64,000 nt of DNA from JBBDSV01 sp040904785 (lineage in GTDB: Bacteria; Actinomycetota; Nitriliruptoria; Nitriliruptorales; Nitriliruptoraceae): contig JBBDSV010000065.1 in the NCBI GenBank assembly GCA_040904785.1, positions 47,395 to 111,394 of the forward strand. Direction: 5' to 3'. This document shows positions 25,250 through 34,657 of this stretch, in pieces (the first letter of the stretch is position 1; each line of letters starts with the position of its first letter). The position numbers were made by a program, and so were the translations under genes. The notes under the pieces were generated by a model. It saw only the letters and a program-made list of their open reading frames with translations. It was not told the origin of the DNA and searched no databases.

Positions 25250-28224
25250 GAACGCCCCCCGTCGACGACAACCAGCCGTGGCCGCTGCGGCTCGGCCGCG
25301 GACACGCGCTGATCGTCGTCCTCGTCGACGAACTCGTCGGTCGACAGGGCAACGAGTTCATGGAGTTCGTCATCGTCGAGGTCGGAGATCCACGCTTCAC
25401 CGGTACCAACCACTGCGTCGGCCAGTGACCGCTTGCGTTCCAGCAGATCGGCGATGCGGGATTCGATCGTGCCAGCGGTCACCATCGTGTGCACCGTCAC
25501 TCGTTGCTCCTGGCCGATCCGATGCGCACGGTCGGTCGCCTGGTCCTCGACGGCGGGGTTCCACCAGCGATCGACGTGCACGACATGCGTTGCGCGTGTG
25601 AGGTTGAGCCCCGTGCCACCGGCGCGGAGCGATACCAGAAGGACCGGCGGAGACGTCGGGTCCAGCTGGAACCGATCGACCATCGCCTCACGAGCACGCA
25701 ACGGGACGCCACCGTGCAGGAACGGCACGTCGGTCAGCCCCAGCGTCTCCGACAGGTGCTTGGCCAACAGGTCGCCCATGCGTCGGAACTGGGTGAACAC
25801 GAGGACGGAAGCATCGTCGGCGACGATCTCCTCGATTAGTTCGGTGAAGCGCAGCAACTTGCCGGACCGGCCCGGCAGCGGCCCACCTTCCTGCAGGTAG
25901 TGCTCGGGGTGGTTGCAGATCTGCTTGAGCGCCGTGAGCAGCGCGAGCACCTGGCCGCGACGTTCGAAGGTCGCCGAGGACAGCCCGCCGGTGAACGTCT
26001 CGTCGATCACCGTCCGATACAGCTGTGCCTGTTCGCGGGTCAGACCGCACGTCTCGGTCAGCTCCTGCTTCGGAGGTAGTGACACCGAGACTTCGGCATC
26101 GTCCTTGCGACGGCGCAGCACGAACGGTGCGATCAAGCGCCGCAGGCGCTCCGCGGCAGCGTCGTCGTGCCAGCGTTCGATCGGCGCCGCGAAGCGCGCG
26201 TCGAAGGTTCGCCGCGATCCGAGCAGGCCGGGATTCGTGACGTCGATGATCGCCCACAATTCGGCGAGTCGGTTCTCGAGCGGTGTGCCGGTCATGGCGA
26301 TGCGCACCCGGCTGTCGAGCGTTCGTGCCGCCCGCGCCGTCTTCGATACGGCGTTCTTGATCTGTTGCGCCTCGTCGAAGACCACCACGTCCCACGCGAT
26401 GTCGCCGAACAGATGCTGGTCGCGGCGCAGCAGCGCGAAGCTGGTGACGATGACCCGGCCAGGGCGCATCACCGACCGACTGATCTGCCGATCGACTCCG
26501 TGGTGGCGGATCACGGGCAGATCGGGGGCGAACCGAGCGAGCTCGCGCTCCCAGTTGCCGACGACCGACGTCGGACACACCACGAGATGCGGCCGGTCGC
26601 CTTGCCGCGACGCGAGAAGCGCGATGGCCTGCACGGTCTTTCCCAGACCCATCTCGTCGGCGAGGACACCGCCGATGCCGAGCTCCGCCAAGGCCTGCAG
26701 CCAGGCAACACCCCGGCGCTGGTAGTCCCGCAACTCCCCGACGAATCCGACGACCCGTGCGTCTTCTGGCCGCGGGCGGCTGCGGAGACGGCCGATGAGT
26801 TCAGCGACATCACCGGTCGCGCGCGTCGCGACCGTGCCGATGCCATCGACGTCCAGCCTGCCAGTCAGGGCGCTCATCAGCGCCTCGGTCAGCGTCAGCG
26901 ACGTCACCTGTCCTGCGGTCGCCGCGGCCGCTGCGGTGACGTCGCTATCCACCCGCACCCAGCGGCCACGCCACTTGACCAACGGATGCGTCCCCGCGGT
27001 CAACGTGGTGAATTCGTCCGCAGTGAGCGGTTCGTCGCCGACGACGAGTTCGTAGGCGCCGCTGACGATGCTCTGCAGATTCAGTGACGCGACGTCGTCG
27101 ACGTCGGCATCGACGGTACGCCCGATGCGCAGGCGCAAACCGACCCGTTCGATCGCGTCACGCCGCAATTCCGGGGGCACATCGACAATGACCCCGGCGG
27201 TCGCGAGCGCATCGACACCGTCGTCGAGCAGGTCGGCGACCTCGTTCGCGTCGAGCGCGACCTCGACGGGTTCGACGGCGGACAGCGCCCGATCGAGCGG
27301 CGTGAAAAGGCGAGCGGCCGATGCCAGGCGCCGGACGAACATCAGTCCGGGTTCGGCCAACGGCTGGCCGGCGACATCAATCGGCGACCCCGCCTGCGCC
27401 CACACGTCGCCCGCGTCGATGCGCACCGCGGGATCGGCGACAGCTGCCAGCTGCAGGGCCAGGCGCCACGGAGCATCGCCATCCGGCGGCACGAGGCGAA
27501 GCGCGAGGCGCACGAGCGCCCGTTCACGCTCGAGCAGCGGGCCACCCCAGGCGTGCATCTGCGTGACGACTTCGTCTGCGGGCATGCGCAGACGCGCCAC
27601 CGTCGGATCGACACCGCGCAATGCCTGGACGAGCTGTTCCGGATAGGCCCGGTGCGACTCCCGCCGGCGCGGATCGAGCTGTGGCCGTTGGCCCCCACGC
27701 ACGAGCGCATCCGCGACCGCATCGCCGAATGCGTGGAGCGCGTCGACGGCCGTGGGCAGTGACCCGTCAGGCCCCCGCACCGCGAATGCCGCCGGCGGCA
27801 GCATCGCGGCCAGGCGCTGCATCCGGTCGTCGCCGTCCGCAGCGAGGCGCCAGGACGCGTACACCGCACCGAGTTCGTCAGCGGGCGTCACCGTCGGGAC
27901 GAGCTTGCCCGCAGCAACCAGCTCACATGCGAGCTTGGCGGCGACGCTCCACGCTAGGACGGTGTCGGAGGGTCGCCGCCAGTGTGGCCAATCGTCGCCC
28001 GGTGGCAGCGCGGCGAGCACACGAACCGCGGCGAGCAGCTCAATCCTTCGGGCCGGCACGTCGGCGGCATTGATGGCGCCGTCGGTGAGCTGGACGGTCG
28101 GCAACGTGTCGGGCACGCCGTCAGGCAGGCCGTCGACGCGCACGTGATGCCCATTGCTGCTCCACGCGGCGAACCAACCCGCCGCAGGAACGAGCGCACC
28201 GGGAACGAACGTCAATTGCGTCAC
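25246..28224 (-). CDS. SNF2-family DNA helicase/ATPase
   Basis: 992 residues from GTG 28224 (GAAGGG five bases upstream); ATG 28260 is an alternative. The N-terminal half is a bacterial SNF2-associated domain with no clear motif. The motor starts at about residue 530: Q-motif RDYQRRGVAWLQ, Walker A ADEMGLGKTVQAIALL, DEAQ box VVFDEAQQIKN, motif III MTGTPLENRL, and the C-terminal RecA lobe with VFTQFRRMGDLL, LRAGGTGLNLTRA and HRIGQEQRV. It is a double-stranded DNA translocase, probably for repair or nucleoprotein remodelling. It forms an operon with the SWIM protein and is divergent from the MarP-like gene. Confidence 0.95.
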   Translation of the reverse strand: MTQLTFVPGALVPAAGWFAAWSSNGHHVRVDGLPDGVPDTLPTVQLTDGAINAADVPARRIELLAAVRVLAALPPGDDWPHWRRPSDTVLAWSVAAKLACELVAAGKLVPTVTPADELGAVYASWRLAADGDDRMQRLAAMLPPAAFAVRGPDGSLPTAVDALHAFGDAVADALVRGGQRPQLDPRRRESHRAYPEQLVQALRGVDPTVARLRMPADEVVTQMHAWGGPLLERERALVRLALRLVPPDGDAPWRLALQLAAVADPAVRIDAGDVWAQAGSPIDVAGQPLAEPGLMFVRRLASAARLFTPLDRALSAVEPVEVALDANEVADLLDDGVDALATAGVIVDVPPELRRDAIERVGLRLRIGRTVDADVDDVASLNLQSIVSGAYELVVGDEPLTADEFTTLTAGTHPLVKWRGRWVRVDSDVTAAAAATAGQVTSLTLTEALMSALTGRLDVDGIGTVATRATGDVAELIGRLRSRPRPEDARVVGFVGELRDYQRRGVAWLQALAELGIGGVLADEMGLGKTVQAIALLASRQGDRPHLVVCPTSVVGNWERELARFAPDLPVIRHHGVDRQISRSVMRPGRVIVTSFALLRRDQHLFGDIAWDVVVFDEAQQIKNAVSKTARAARTLDSRVRIAMTGTPLENRLAELWAIIDVTNPGLLGSRRTFDARFAAPIERWHDDAAAERLRRLIAPFVLRRRKDDAEVSVSLPPKQELTETCGLTREQAQLYRTVIDETFTGGLSSATFERRGQVLALLTALKQICNHPEHYLQEGGPLPGRSGKLLRFTELIEEIVADDASVLVFTQFRRMGDLLAKHLSETLGLTDVPFLHGGVPLRAREAMVDRFQLDPTSPPVLLVSLRAGGTGLNLTRATHVVHVDRWWNPAVEDQATDRAHRIGQEQRVTVHTMVTAGTIESRIADLLERKRSLADAVVGTGEAWISDLDDDELHELVALSTDEFVDEDDDQRVSAAEPQRPRLVVVDGGRS

Positions 28225-28303
28225 AGCTGCCCTTCGGTCCAGCCCACGAGCGTACGGCATGTCGGTATGCCTGCAGTCGGTGCGTGCCCTACCGTGCCGC
28301 TCC

Positions 28304-29464
28304 ATGAACCTTCTCGATGTCGTGCTCCTGCTGCTGGGCGCCCTCGCGCTCCTCGGCGGATTCCGTGCGGGATTTCTCGCACGTGTCGCGTCCTGGGCGG
28401 GCATGGGAGTCGGCATCCTGCTGGCGTTCCGGACCGTGCCGTGGGCGGTGGAGCTTGTCGCCAATCAGGACCCACCGATGCGCCTTGCGGTTGGCGTCGG
28501 GACATTCGCGCTGACCGTGAGCATTGCCGCGGCGGTGACCGGGATGTTCGGGTCGGTGGTTCGCCGCACGATTGCCGCCACGCCGCTCGGCGTCGTCGAT
28601 CGTGTGCTCGGATCGGCAGCCAGCGTGGCCGTGATCGGTGGGATGGTGTGGCTGCTGGCGCCTGCGGCCGCGGACGTCCCCGGGACGATTTCTCAGCAGG
28701 TCCGCAACTCGACGGTGGTGGCCACGATCGATGAGTGGGCGCCAGAACCACCGGACGCGTTCCGCGCACTGCGCCAAGTCATCGCCACGACACGCTTTCC
28801 CGAAGTGTTCGCCGATCTGGGGCCGACACCGCAGACGGGCGCACCGCCCGAGGACATCGGCGTCGACGGGGCCGTGGTCGACCGCGCCCTGGCCGCGACC
28901 GCGCATGTCCGCGCAGAAGGTTGCGGCAAGCAATTCGACGGTTCGTCATTCATCGTCGGCGACGGCCTGCTCATCACCAACGCGCACGTCGTCGCCGGCG
29001 CCGACACAGTCCGCGTGCGATTCCCCGATGGCACCGGACACCCCGCGACCGTGGTCGTCTTCGATCCCGACGCCGACCTCGCCCTCCTCGAGGTTGACGG
29101 TGTCGACCGGGACGCGTTAGCGCTTGACGACGCCGAGGTTGGCGAGGACGCCGCCGTGTTGGGCTATCCGGGCGGCCAGCTCGAACCCCGTGTTGCCGCT
29201 GCGCGCGTCGAGGCCCGGCGCGACGCCACCGGGCGCGACATCTACGGCGCCGACCGCACCGATCGTCGGGTGCTCTTCCTCGCGGCCGCGTTGCGTCAGG
29301 GAGACTCGGGATCGGCAATCATCGACGGGGACGGCAACGCGATCGGCGTGGTGTTCGCGATCAGTCCGGACAATCCCGGAGCCGCCTACGCCCTTGACCG
29401 CGCCGAGGTCGATGCGGTGCTCGGATCGCCGCGGTCACCCGGCGACAGTGGCGCGTGCATGTGA
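28304..29464 (+). CDS. MarP-like membrane serine protease (CvpA plus trypsin fold)
   Basis: 386 residues. Residues 1-120 contain four membrane helices of the CvpA/colicin V production type; a periplasmic chymotrypsin-like domain follows from about 195. The catalytic triad is visible as H228 (TNAHVV), D258 (DPDADLALLE) and S335 (RQGDSGS). This matches MarP (Rv3671c), the acid-resistance protease of M. tuberculosis that activates the hydrolase RipA. Two cysteine-flanking regions seen in MarP are not obvious. The start ATG 28304 is chosen because it begins the first membrane helix. Confidence 0.92.
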   Translation: MNLLDVVLLLLGALALLGGFRAGFLARVASWAGMGVGILLAFRTVPWAVELVANQDPPMRLAVGVGTFALTVSIAAAVTGMFGSVVRRTIAATPLGVVDRVLGSAASVAVIGGMVWLLAPAAADVPGTISQQVRNSTVVATIDEWAPEPPDAFRALRQVIATTRFPEVFADLGPTPQTGAPPEDIGVDGAVVDRALAATAHVRAEGCGKQFDGSSFIVGDGLLITNAHVVAGADTVRVRFPDGTGHPATVVVFDPDADLALLEVDGVDRDALALDDAEVGEDAAVLGYPGGQLEPRVAAARVEARRDATGRDIYGADRTDRRVLFLAAALRQGDSGSAIIDGDGNAIGVVFAISPDNPGAAYALDRAEVDAVLGSPRSPGDSGACM

Positions 29465-29496
29465 CGTCATGGGACGGGGTTGCACGCGACGACCAC

Positions 29497-30201
29497 TCAC
29501 GACGACGTCAGCCTTCCGATCGCAGCCGCATGCGCGATGACCGCGAGAATGACGAGCAAGTGAAACACTTCGTGGTAGCCGAACCAGCGTGGCAGCGGAT
29601 CGGGTCGCCGCAGACCCACGATCACCGCGCCGACCGTGTAGGGCACGCCACCAGCGATGATCAGCAATGCGACAGCGGCACCGGAATGGGCCCACACCCA
29701 GGGCAACAGCAGAACCGACAGCCAGCCGAGCGTCAAGTAGATCGCGTTCGAATAGCCACGCGGTGGCGCAAACGGCAGCCACTCAAGGACGATCCCGAGC
29801 ACGGTGCCGACGAGTGCGCCGCCCACCAGTACTGCACGCGACCACCCGTGCAACCCGAGCAGACCGACGGCCACCGCGGTTCCGCCGATCGCCAGGAAGA
29901 TCCCGGTGTGGTCGAGACGCAGCAACGGTTCATGGGTCTCTGGCGGCCATGGACGCAAGTGGAGCAGGGCGCTGGCGACGAACATCGCCGTAATCCCGCC
30001 GGCAAACGCGGCGACGCCGAGCTGTTCCACCGTCGTGGACACCGATGCGATCCATGCGATCGTCGCCGGGACCGCGACGATCGCGGCGACGAGATGCGAG
30101 CGCCCGCGGAGACGCGGGCGAGGCGCACTGACCGCGTGCTGCGTGTGCGCGGAGTGCCGGAGCACGCTACGCACGGTTTCCGGATCGCCGTCGAGTCCCA
30201 T
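29497..30201 (-). CDS. Hemolysin III (PAQR) family membrane protein
   Basis: 234 residues from ATG 30201. Seven hydrophobic helices are predicted. The family's conserved residues appear in SALLHLRPWPPETHEPLLRLDHTGIFLAIGGTA (Ser/His near helix 2 and the LDHTGIF motif) and near the C-terminus in FGYHEVFHLLVILAVIAH. These His and Asp residues form the metal site of PAQR hydrolases; ceramidase-like or lipid-related activity is suspected, and haemolysis is not implied. The gene is monocistronic and divergent from the GGDEF-EAL gene. Confidence 0.9.
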   Translation of the reverse strand: MGLDGDPETVRSVLRHSAHTQHAVSAPRPRLRGRSHLVAAIVAVPATIAWIASVSTTVEQLGVAAFAGGITAMFVASALLHLRPWPPETHEPLLRLDHTGIFLAIGGTAVAVGLLGLHGWSRAVLVGGALVGTVLGIVLEWLPFAPPRGYSNAIYLTLGWLSVLLLPWVWAHSGAAVALLIIAGGVPYTVGAVIVGLRRPDPLPRWFGYHEVFHLLVILAVIAHAAAIGRLTSS

Positions 30202-30252
30202 CACGCCTAACGTACCGTCGGCCGTCCGTCGATCAGACGGCCGACACCGCCG

Positions 30253-32943
30253 ATGACCTGCAGCGACGAAGGTGACGACGTGGTGCACACTCGTGGCGAT
30301 CTCGTGCGGCCGCTTGCCGCGGTCGTCGCCGTCACCGCGATCCTCGTTGCCAGCGTCCCGCCGGCCGCCGGACAATGGCTCCATGGCCTCGGCCTGGCCG
30401 TGACGCTCGGTGCGGCCGTCTGGGGGTTGCGCCAACTTCCCTCGACACGGCGCGCCTCCTGGCGGCTCGTCATCGCCGGCACCATCCTGCTCGCCGTCGA
30501 CGAGTTCACGGCGCATGTCACCGGGCTGTCTGATGGTGCAACCGCCGTGCAAAGTGCGCTGGTCCTACTTCCGGCGTTGACGATGACCGGCACGGCACTG
30601 CTGGCCATCGGAATCGCCAGCATGGTCCGCAGCGGCCGTTGGGGCGACCAAGCGGTCCTGCTCGACGCGGTCGTCGTCGGCACATCAGTTCTCGCGCTCA
30701 CCACGGTCCTCGTGTCCGGCTCGACGTGGCATGTCGCGGCCGACTGGATGACCGCACGATTGCAGTTCGGCGTCCACCCGCTTCTGCAACTCGTGCTCCT
30801 CTTCACGGTCGTGCGCCTGGTCAATCGGGGACGGCGCGGGCCGGCAACCAATCTGCTCGCGACCGGAGTGCTGGTCGTATTGGGTGCCACTATCGCGACA
30901 GCGTTCGCGCTCGTCACGGATCGGGACCCGAGTCCGGGATTGCTTGCGGCAGCTGCACTGCTCGGGCACGGCGCGATCGTGCTCGCATTGCTCGTCGACG
31001 ACGCGGATGGCCGCACCGTTGTGGACACGGCGCCACGGGTCGAGCCGAGCCGGGCCGCCCTGCTGCTCGCGGCGATGTTGCTGCTTCCACTCACGTTGCT
31101 CTTGACGGCAACGAACCAACGCGACGTTGTCGTCGCGCTGATGACGACAACCGTGCTGCTGGTGCTCAGCGTGCGCCTGTGGCTGCTGCTTCACGAACTG
31201 CGCCGTGCAAGCGACGCACGTGTTGCGTCGCAGGCGCGACGCGATGAGCGGCGCTTCGCGGCCCTGGTGCGGCACATGTCGGACGTCCTGCTCGTCGTCG
31301 ACGACCAGGGAATCGTCACGTTCGCCAGCCCATCGGCGGCGCGGATGTTACGCACCGACCCGGCGGGCTGGCACGTCCGTGACATCGTCGAGCACCTCCA
31401 TCCCAGTGAACGCAAGGCGACCATCGGTGCGGTCGTGGACCACATCAATCGCCCCTCTCCAGCGGCACCCTTGCGGATCAAGACGCGGCTGCTCGACGCG
31501 AGTGACGCTCAGCAATACCTCGATATCACCGTCGCCGACCTCCGCGATGACAACGACGTCGCCGGTGTGGTGCTCACGATGCAGGAAACGACCGAGCGCA
31601 CCGACCTCATCCGCCAGGTCCGCGAGCTGGCGCGCCGGGATTCGCTGACCGGTCTCGCCAACCGCGACGTCTTCAACGAGCGCCTCGAGCACGCGCTCGC
31701 ACGCGCGTCACGAGAAGGCCGCCGCCTCGCGGTCCTCACGTGCGATCTCGACGACTTCAAGGATGTCAACGACACGCTGGGACATGCCGCCGGGGACGTG
31801 GTCCTGCAAACGCTGTCGTCGCGGATCCAGGCCGTGCTCCGGAGCAGCGACACACTTGCGCGCTTCGGCGGCGACGAGTTCGCCGTTCTGTGCGAGGACA
31901 TCGAGTCGACGCACGACGCCGGTCTGTTCGCGCGTGCGGTGCTCGGCACGACCGACGAGGCGGTAGTGATCGACGGCCACCGCATGCGGCTCGGCATGAG
32001 CATCGGCGTCGTCGTCGATTCCGGGGACCGAAACGCAGTGGAAATCCTCCGCGACGCCGACATCGCGCTTTATGAAGCCAAAGGCCAGGGAAAGCGGCGT
32101 TGGGTCCTGCATCGCATCGCGATGACACTGCGGAACCGTGCGCGCCTGCAGTTGGCCGACGATCTTGCCCACGCACTGGCGGACGGCGCACTCGACGTCG
32201 CCTACCAACCAATCGTCGACCTGCAGCACGGCGACCGCATCGTCGGTGTTGAGGCGCTCGTGCGCTGGGATCATCCCGAGCAGGGCCAGCTCAGTCCCGA
32301 CGCATTCGTCGCGATCGCCGAACGCAGCGGCATGGTCACCGCGATCGGCACGTTCCTGCTCGACGAGGGTCTGCAGACGCTGCGTCGATGTCTCGATCGC
32401 GATCCGGAGCTGGTGCTGCGTCTGGCTGTCAACGTCTCGGTCCGCGAGCTGCGAGAACCGCTGCTCATCAACCACGTGGTCACCACGCTCGACCGCTACG
32501 CCATCGATCCCGACTTCCTCGTACTTGAGGTCACCGAGAGCAGCATGTTCGACGACACGGACCTGTCGCTGTCGGTGATGCGCCAGCTTCGCGAACAGGG
32601 CGTGCGTTTTGCCGTCGACGATTTCGGCACCGGCTACAGCTCGCTGGCCTATCTCAAGCAGCTGCCGGTCGACATCGTCAAGGTCGACCAGTCGTTCATC
32701 GCCGATCTCGATGAACCGGTCTCGGTCGACCTTGTCCGTGCGATCGTCGAGATCGGACGCACCCTGCGACTGGACGTGTGCGCCGAAGGCGTCGAGACGG
32801 CAGCGCAGCACGACGCGCTCGTCGAACTCGGATGCGCCTTCGGCCAGGGGTTCCACCACAGCCGGCCAATGTCGGCCGACGAGCTGCTCGGGGTCCTGGC
32901 GGCCGAGCCCGAACGGTTCGTGCAACGCGAACGGAGCAGCTGA
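30253..32943 (+). CDS. Membrane PAS-GGDEF-EAL protein (cyclic di-GMP turnover)
   Basis: 896 residues from ATG 30253; GTG codons near 30280 with a closer AAGG are alternatives. About eight to nine N-terminal membrane helices form a sensor region to residue ~310, then a PAS domain (about 330-450), a GGDEF domain with the intact motif RFGGDEFAVL near residue 537, and an EAL domain starting with VGVEALVRWDHP near 666 and containing VDDFGTGYSSLAYL. Both cyclic di-GMP synthesis and breakdown motifs look intact, so net activity depends on regulation. The stop overlaps the MFS transporter ATG (TGATG). Confidence 0.95.
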   Translation: MTCSDEGDDVVHTRGDLVRPLAAVVAVTAILVASVPPAAGQWLHGLGLAVTLGAAVWGLRQLPSTRRASWRLVIAGTILLAVDEFTAHVTGLSDGATAVQSALVLLPALTMTGTALLAIGIASMVRSGRWGDQAVLLDAVVVGTSVLALTTVLVSGSTWHVAADWMTARLQFGVHPLLQLVLLFTVVRLVNRGRRGPATNLLATGVLVVLGATIATAFALVTDRDPSPGLLAAAALLGHGAIVLALLVDDADGRTVVDTAPRVEPSRAALLLAAMLLLPLTLLLTATNQRDVVVALMTTTVLLVLSVRLWLLLHELRRASDARVASQARRDERRFAALVRHMSDVLLVVDDQGIVTFASPSAARMLRTDPAGWHVRDIVEHLHPSERKATIGAVVDHINRPSPAAPLRIKTRLLDASDAQQYLDITVADLRDDNDVAGVVLTMQETTERTDLIRQVRELARRDSLTGLANRDVFNERLEHALARASREGRRLAVLTCDLDDFKDVNDTLGHAAGDVVLQTLSSRIQAVLRSSDTLARFGGDEFAVLCEDIESTHDAGLFARAVLGTTDEAVVIDGHRMRLGMSIGVVVDSGDRNAVEILRDADIALYEAKGQGKRRWVLHRIAMTLRNRARLQLADDLAHALADGALDVAYQPIVDLQHGDRIVGVEALVRWDHPEQGQLSPDAFVAIAERSGMVTAIGTFLLDEGLQTLRRCLDRDPELVLRLAVNVSVRELREPLLINHVVTTLDRYAIDPDFLVLEVTESSMFDDTDLSLSVMRQLREQGVRFAVDDFGTGYSSLAYLKQLPVDIVKVDQSFIADLDEPVSVDLVRAIVEIGRTLRLDVCAEGVETAAQHDALVELGCAFGQGFHHSRPMSADELLGVLAAEPERFVQRERSS

Positions 32944-34235
32944 TGGAACGCCGCCTCTATGCGCTGCTCATCGATCCGGACGAGGATTACACCACCAGTG
33001 ACCTCGATCCCGAAGTCGAGCGTGAAGTGCCGGGCAACGCCCTGCGGCAGGTCGCGGCGATGGCGCTGCAGAAGATCGGTGACCTGCTCGTCGACGCCAA
33101 GACGGTGCTCGCATGGCTGGTGACGAGCCTTGGCGGATCGTCACTGATCATCGGGCTGCTCGTGCCGATTCGTGAAGCCGGTTCGATGCTGCCACAAGCG
33201 GCACTTGCACCATTCGTTCGCCGGCGTGCGGTCCGCAAGTGGCTGTGGGTCGGCGGCGCACTCGCACAGGCTTTCGCGGTCGCCGCAATGGCCGTCGCGG
33301 CCGTGGCGCTACCCGGTCCGACAGCCAGCTGGGTCATCCTTCTTGCGCTCACGGCGTTCGCCCTCGCACGAAGCCTCTCGTCGTTGTCGTCGAAGGACGT
33401 GCTGGGGCGCACGGTCCCCAAGGGCGGTCGTGGCCGCGTGTCCGGTGCGGCAACGACGATTTCCGGGGTGATCGCCATCACGGTCGGCGTCGCGATTCGT
33501 CTCACGGGTAGCTCCGATACCGCCGTCAGCACGCTGGCGATGCTGCTCGGGACCGCGAGTCTCGCCTGGGTCGCCGCCGCCGGTGTCTATGCGTCCGTCG
33601 CCGAACGTCCTGGCGAGATCTCCGATGGAGATCAGCCGGGCGGAACCGGCATGCGGTTGCTGCGCGACGATGCGATCTTCCGGCGATTCGTCATCGCCCG
33701 CGCCTTATTGCTCGTTTCGGCATTGAGCCCACCGTTCGTGGTGGCATTGGCGGGAGAATCGGGCGATCGGGGACTTGCCGGGCTCGGCCCCTTCGTCATC
33801 GGCAGTGGGCTGGCGGCGCTGCTCGGCGGACGGGTGTGGGGCGGATTCGCCGACCGATCGAGCCGGCGCACGATGATTCTCGCCTGCGCACTCAGTTCGG
33901 CCGTCGTCGGCGTCTTCCTCGCCCTCCGCCGAATCGACGCGCTGCGGGCGTCCGACCTCCTCTACCCGCTGACGTACTTCGCCCTCGCCCTCGTGCACAC
34001 CGGGTCGCGACTGGGCCGCAAGACCTACGTGATCGACATGGCCGAGGGAGATGACCGCACAGATCGGGTTGCGGTGTCCAACGCGGCGATGGGGGTGCTG
34101 CTGCTCGGCGCGGGCGCTGTGAGCGCGTCGGTTGCGACGCTCGGTGCGGATGCTGCGCTGTTGCTGCTCGCCACATTGGGTGTCGTCGGCATCGGCGTCA
34201 GTCGTGCGCTGCCGGAAGTCACGACCGCCGACTGA
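32943..34235 (+). CDS. Major facilitator superfamily transporter
   Basis: 430 residues from ATG 32943, which shares its first base with the last base of the cyclic-di-GMP gene stop. A polar N-terminal extension (about 45 residues) precedes roughly eleven to twelve membrane helices. Conserved charged loops include VPKGGRGRVSGAATT and GGFADRSSRRTMILA, the latter resembling the MFS loop 8-9 motif. The cargo is unknown. Tight coupling to a GGDEF-EAL protein suggests coordinated expression. The last 17 bases overlap the convergent small gene. Confidence 0.88.
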   Translation: MERRLYALLIDPDEDYTTSDLDPEVEREVPGNALRQVAAMALQKIGDLLVDAKTVLAWLVTSLGGSSLIIGLLVPIREAGSMLPQAALAPFVRRRAVRKWLWVGGALAQAFAVAAMAVAAVALPGPTASWVILLALTAFALARSLSSLSSKDVLGRTVPKGGRGRVSGAATTISGVIAITVGVAIRLTGSSDTAVSTLAMLLGTASLAWVAAAGVYASVAERPGEISDGDQPGGTGMRLLRDDAIFRRFVIARALLLVSALSPPFVVALAGESGDRGLAGLGPFVIGSGLAALLGGRVWGGFADRSSRRTMILACALSSAVVGVFLALRRIDALRASDLLYPLTYFALALVHTGSRLGRKTYVIDMAEGDDRTDRVAVSNAAMGVLLLGAGAVSASVATLGADAALLLLATLGVVGIGVSRALPEVTTAD

Positions 34236-34614
34236 TCAGGTCCGACAGCTGTGCCGCCAGTCCGTCGGGGTCGGCGACGGTGACGGTCAGGCCGGGATGG
34301 CGGAATCGATTGGGGCCCAGCAGCGCACCGACCGGCCGGTGAAACGTGAGACAGCAGCCGCGCCGTCCGTTGGTACCGAACGTCGCGCCGGAGTCGACCA
34401 TGGATCCCCGCGGCCCGATCGCCTTGATCCACCAATAGGGGCCGGTGACACACACGCCGGAGATGTTGTCGATCGGTGTTTCGAGCGACCACGGCCCGAA
34501 CCGCGCGACGAACTGCTCCGGCGTCACGTCGACGCCGGTCGTCGATGGACGGATTCCGACCAGCGGCAACACGGCGCGTGCGACCGGGTCGAAGGCGAAC
34601 GCGTAGTGCGTCAT
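34219..34614 (-). CDS. Conserved actinobacterial protein of unknown function
   Basis: 131 residues from ATG 34614 (MTHYAFAFDPVAR). The middle has the striking segment RFGPWSLETPIDNISGVCVTGPYWWIKAIGP, followed by DSGATFGTNGRRGCCLTFHRPV and LRHPGLTVTVADPDGLAAQL-type text, a pattern I associate with a small conserved protein of mycobacteria and Acidimicrobiia. It reads as a beta-rich PH-like fold with no membrane helix or catalytic motif. I cannot assign a function. It lies between the convergent MFS gene and cbiO. Confidence 0.8.
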   Translation of the reverse strand: MTHYAFAFDPVARAVLPLVGIRPSTTGVDVTPEQFVARFGPWSLETPIDNISGVCVTGPYWWIKAIGPRGSMVDSGATFGTNGRRGCCLTFHRPVGALLGPNRFRHPGLTVTVADPDGLAAQLSDLISRRS

Positions 34615-34657
34615 GGCACAAACATTCGTTGTCACCGCCGATGTGGACGGGTCGGGC

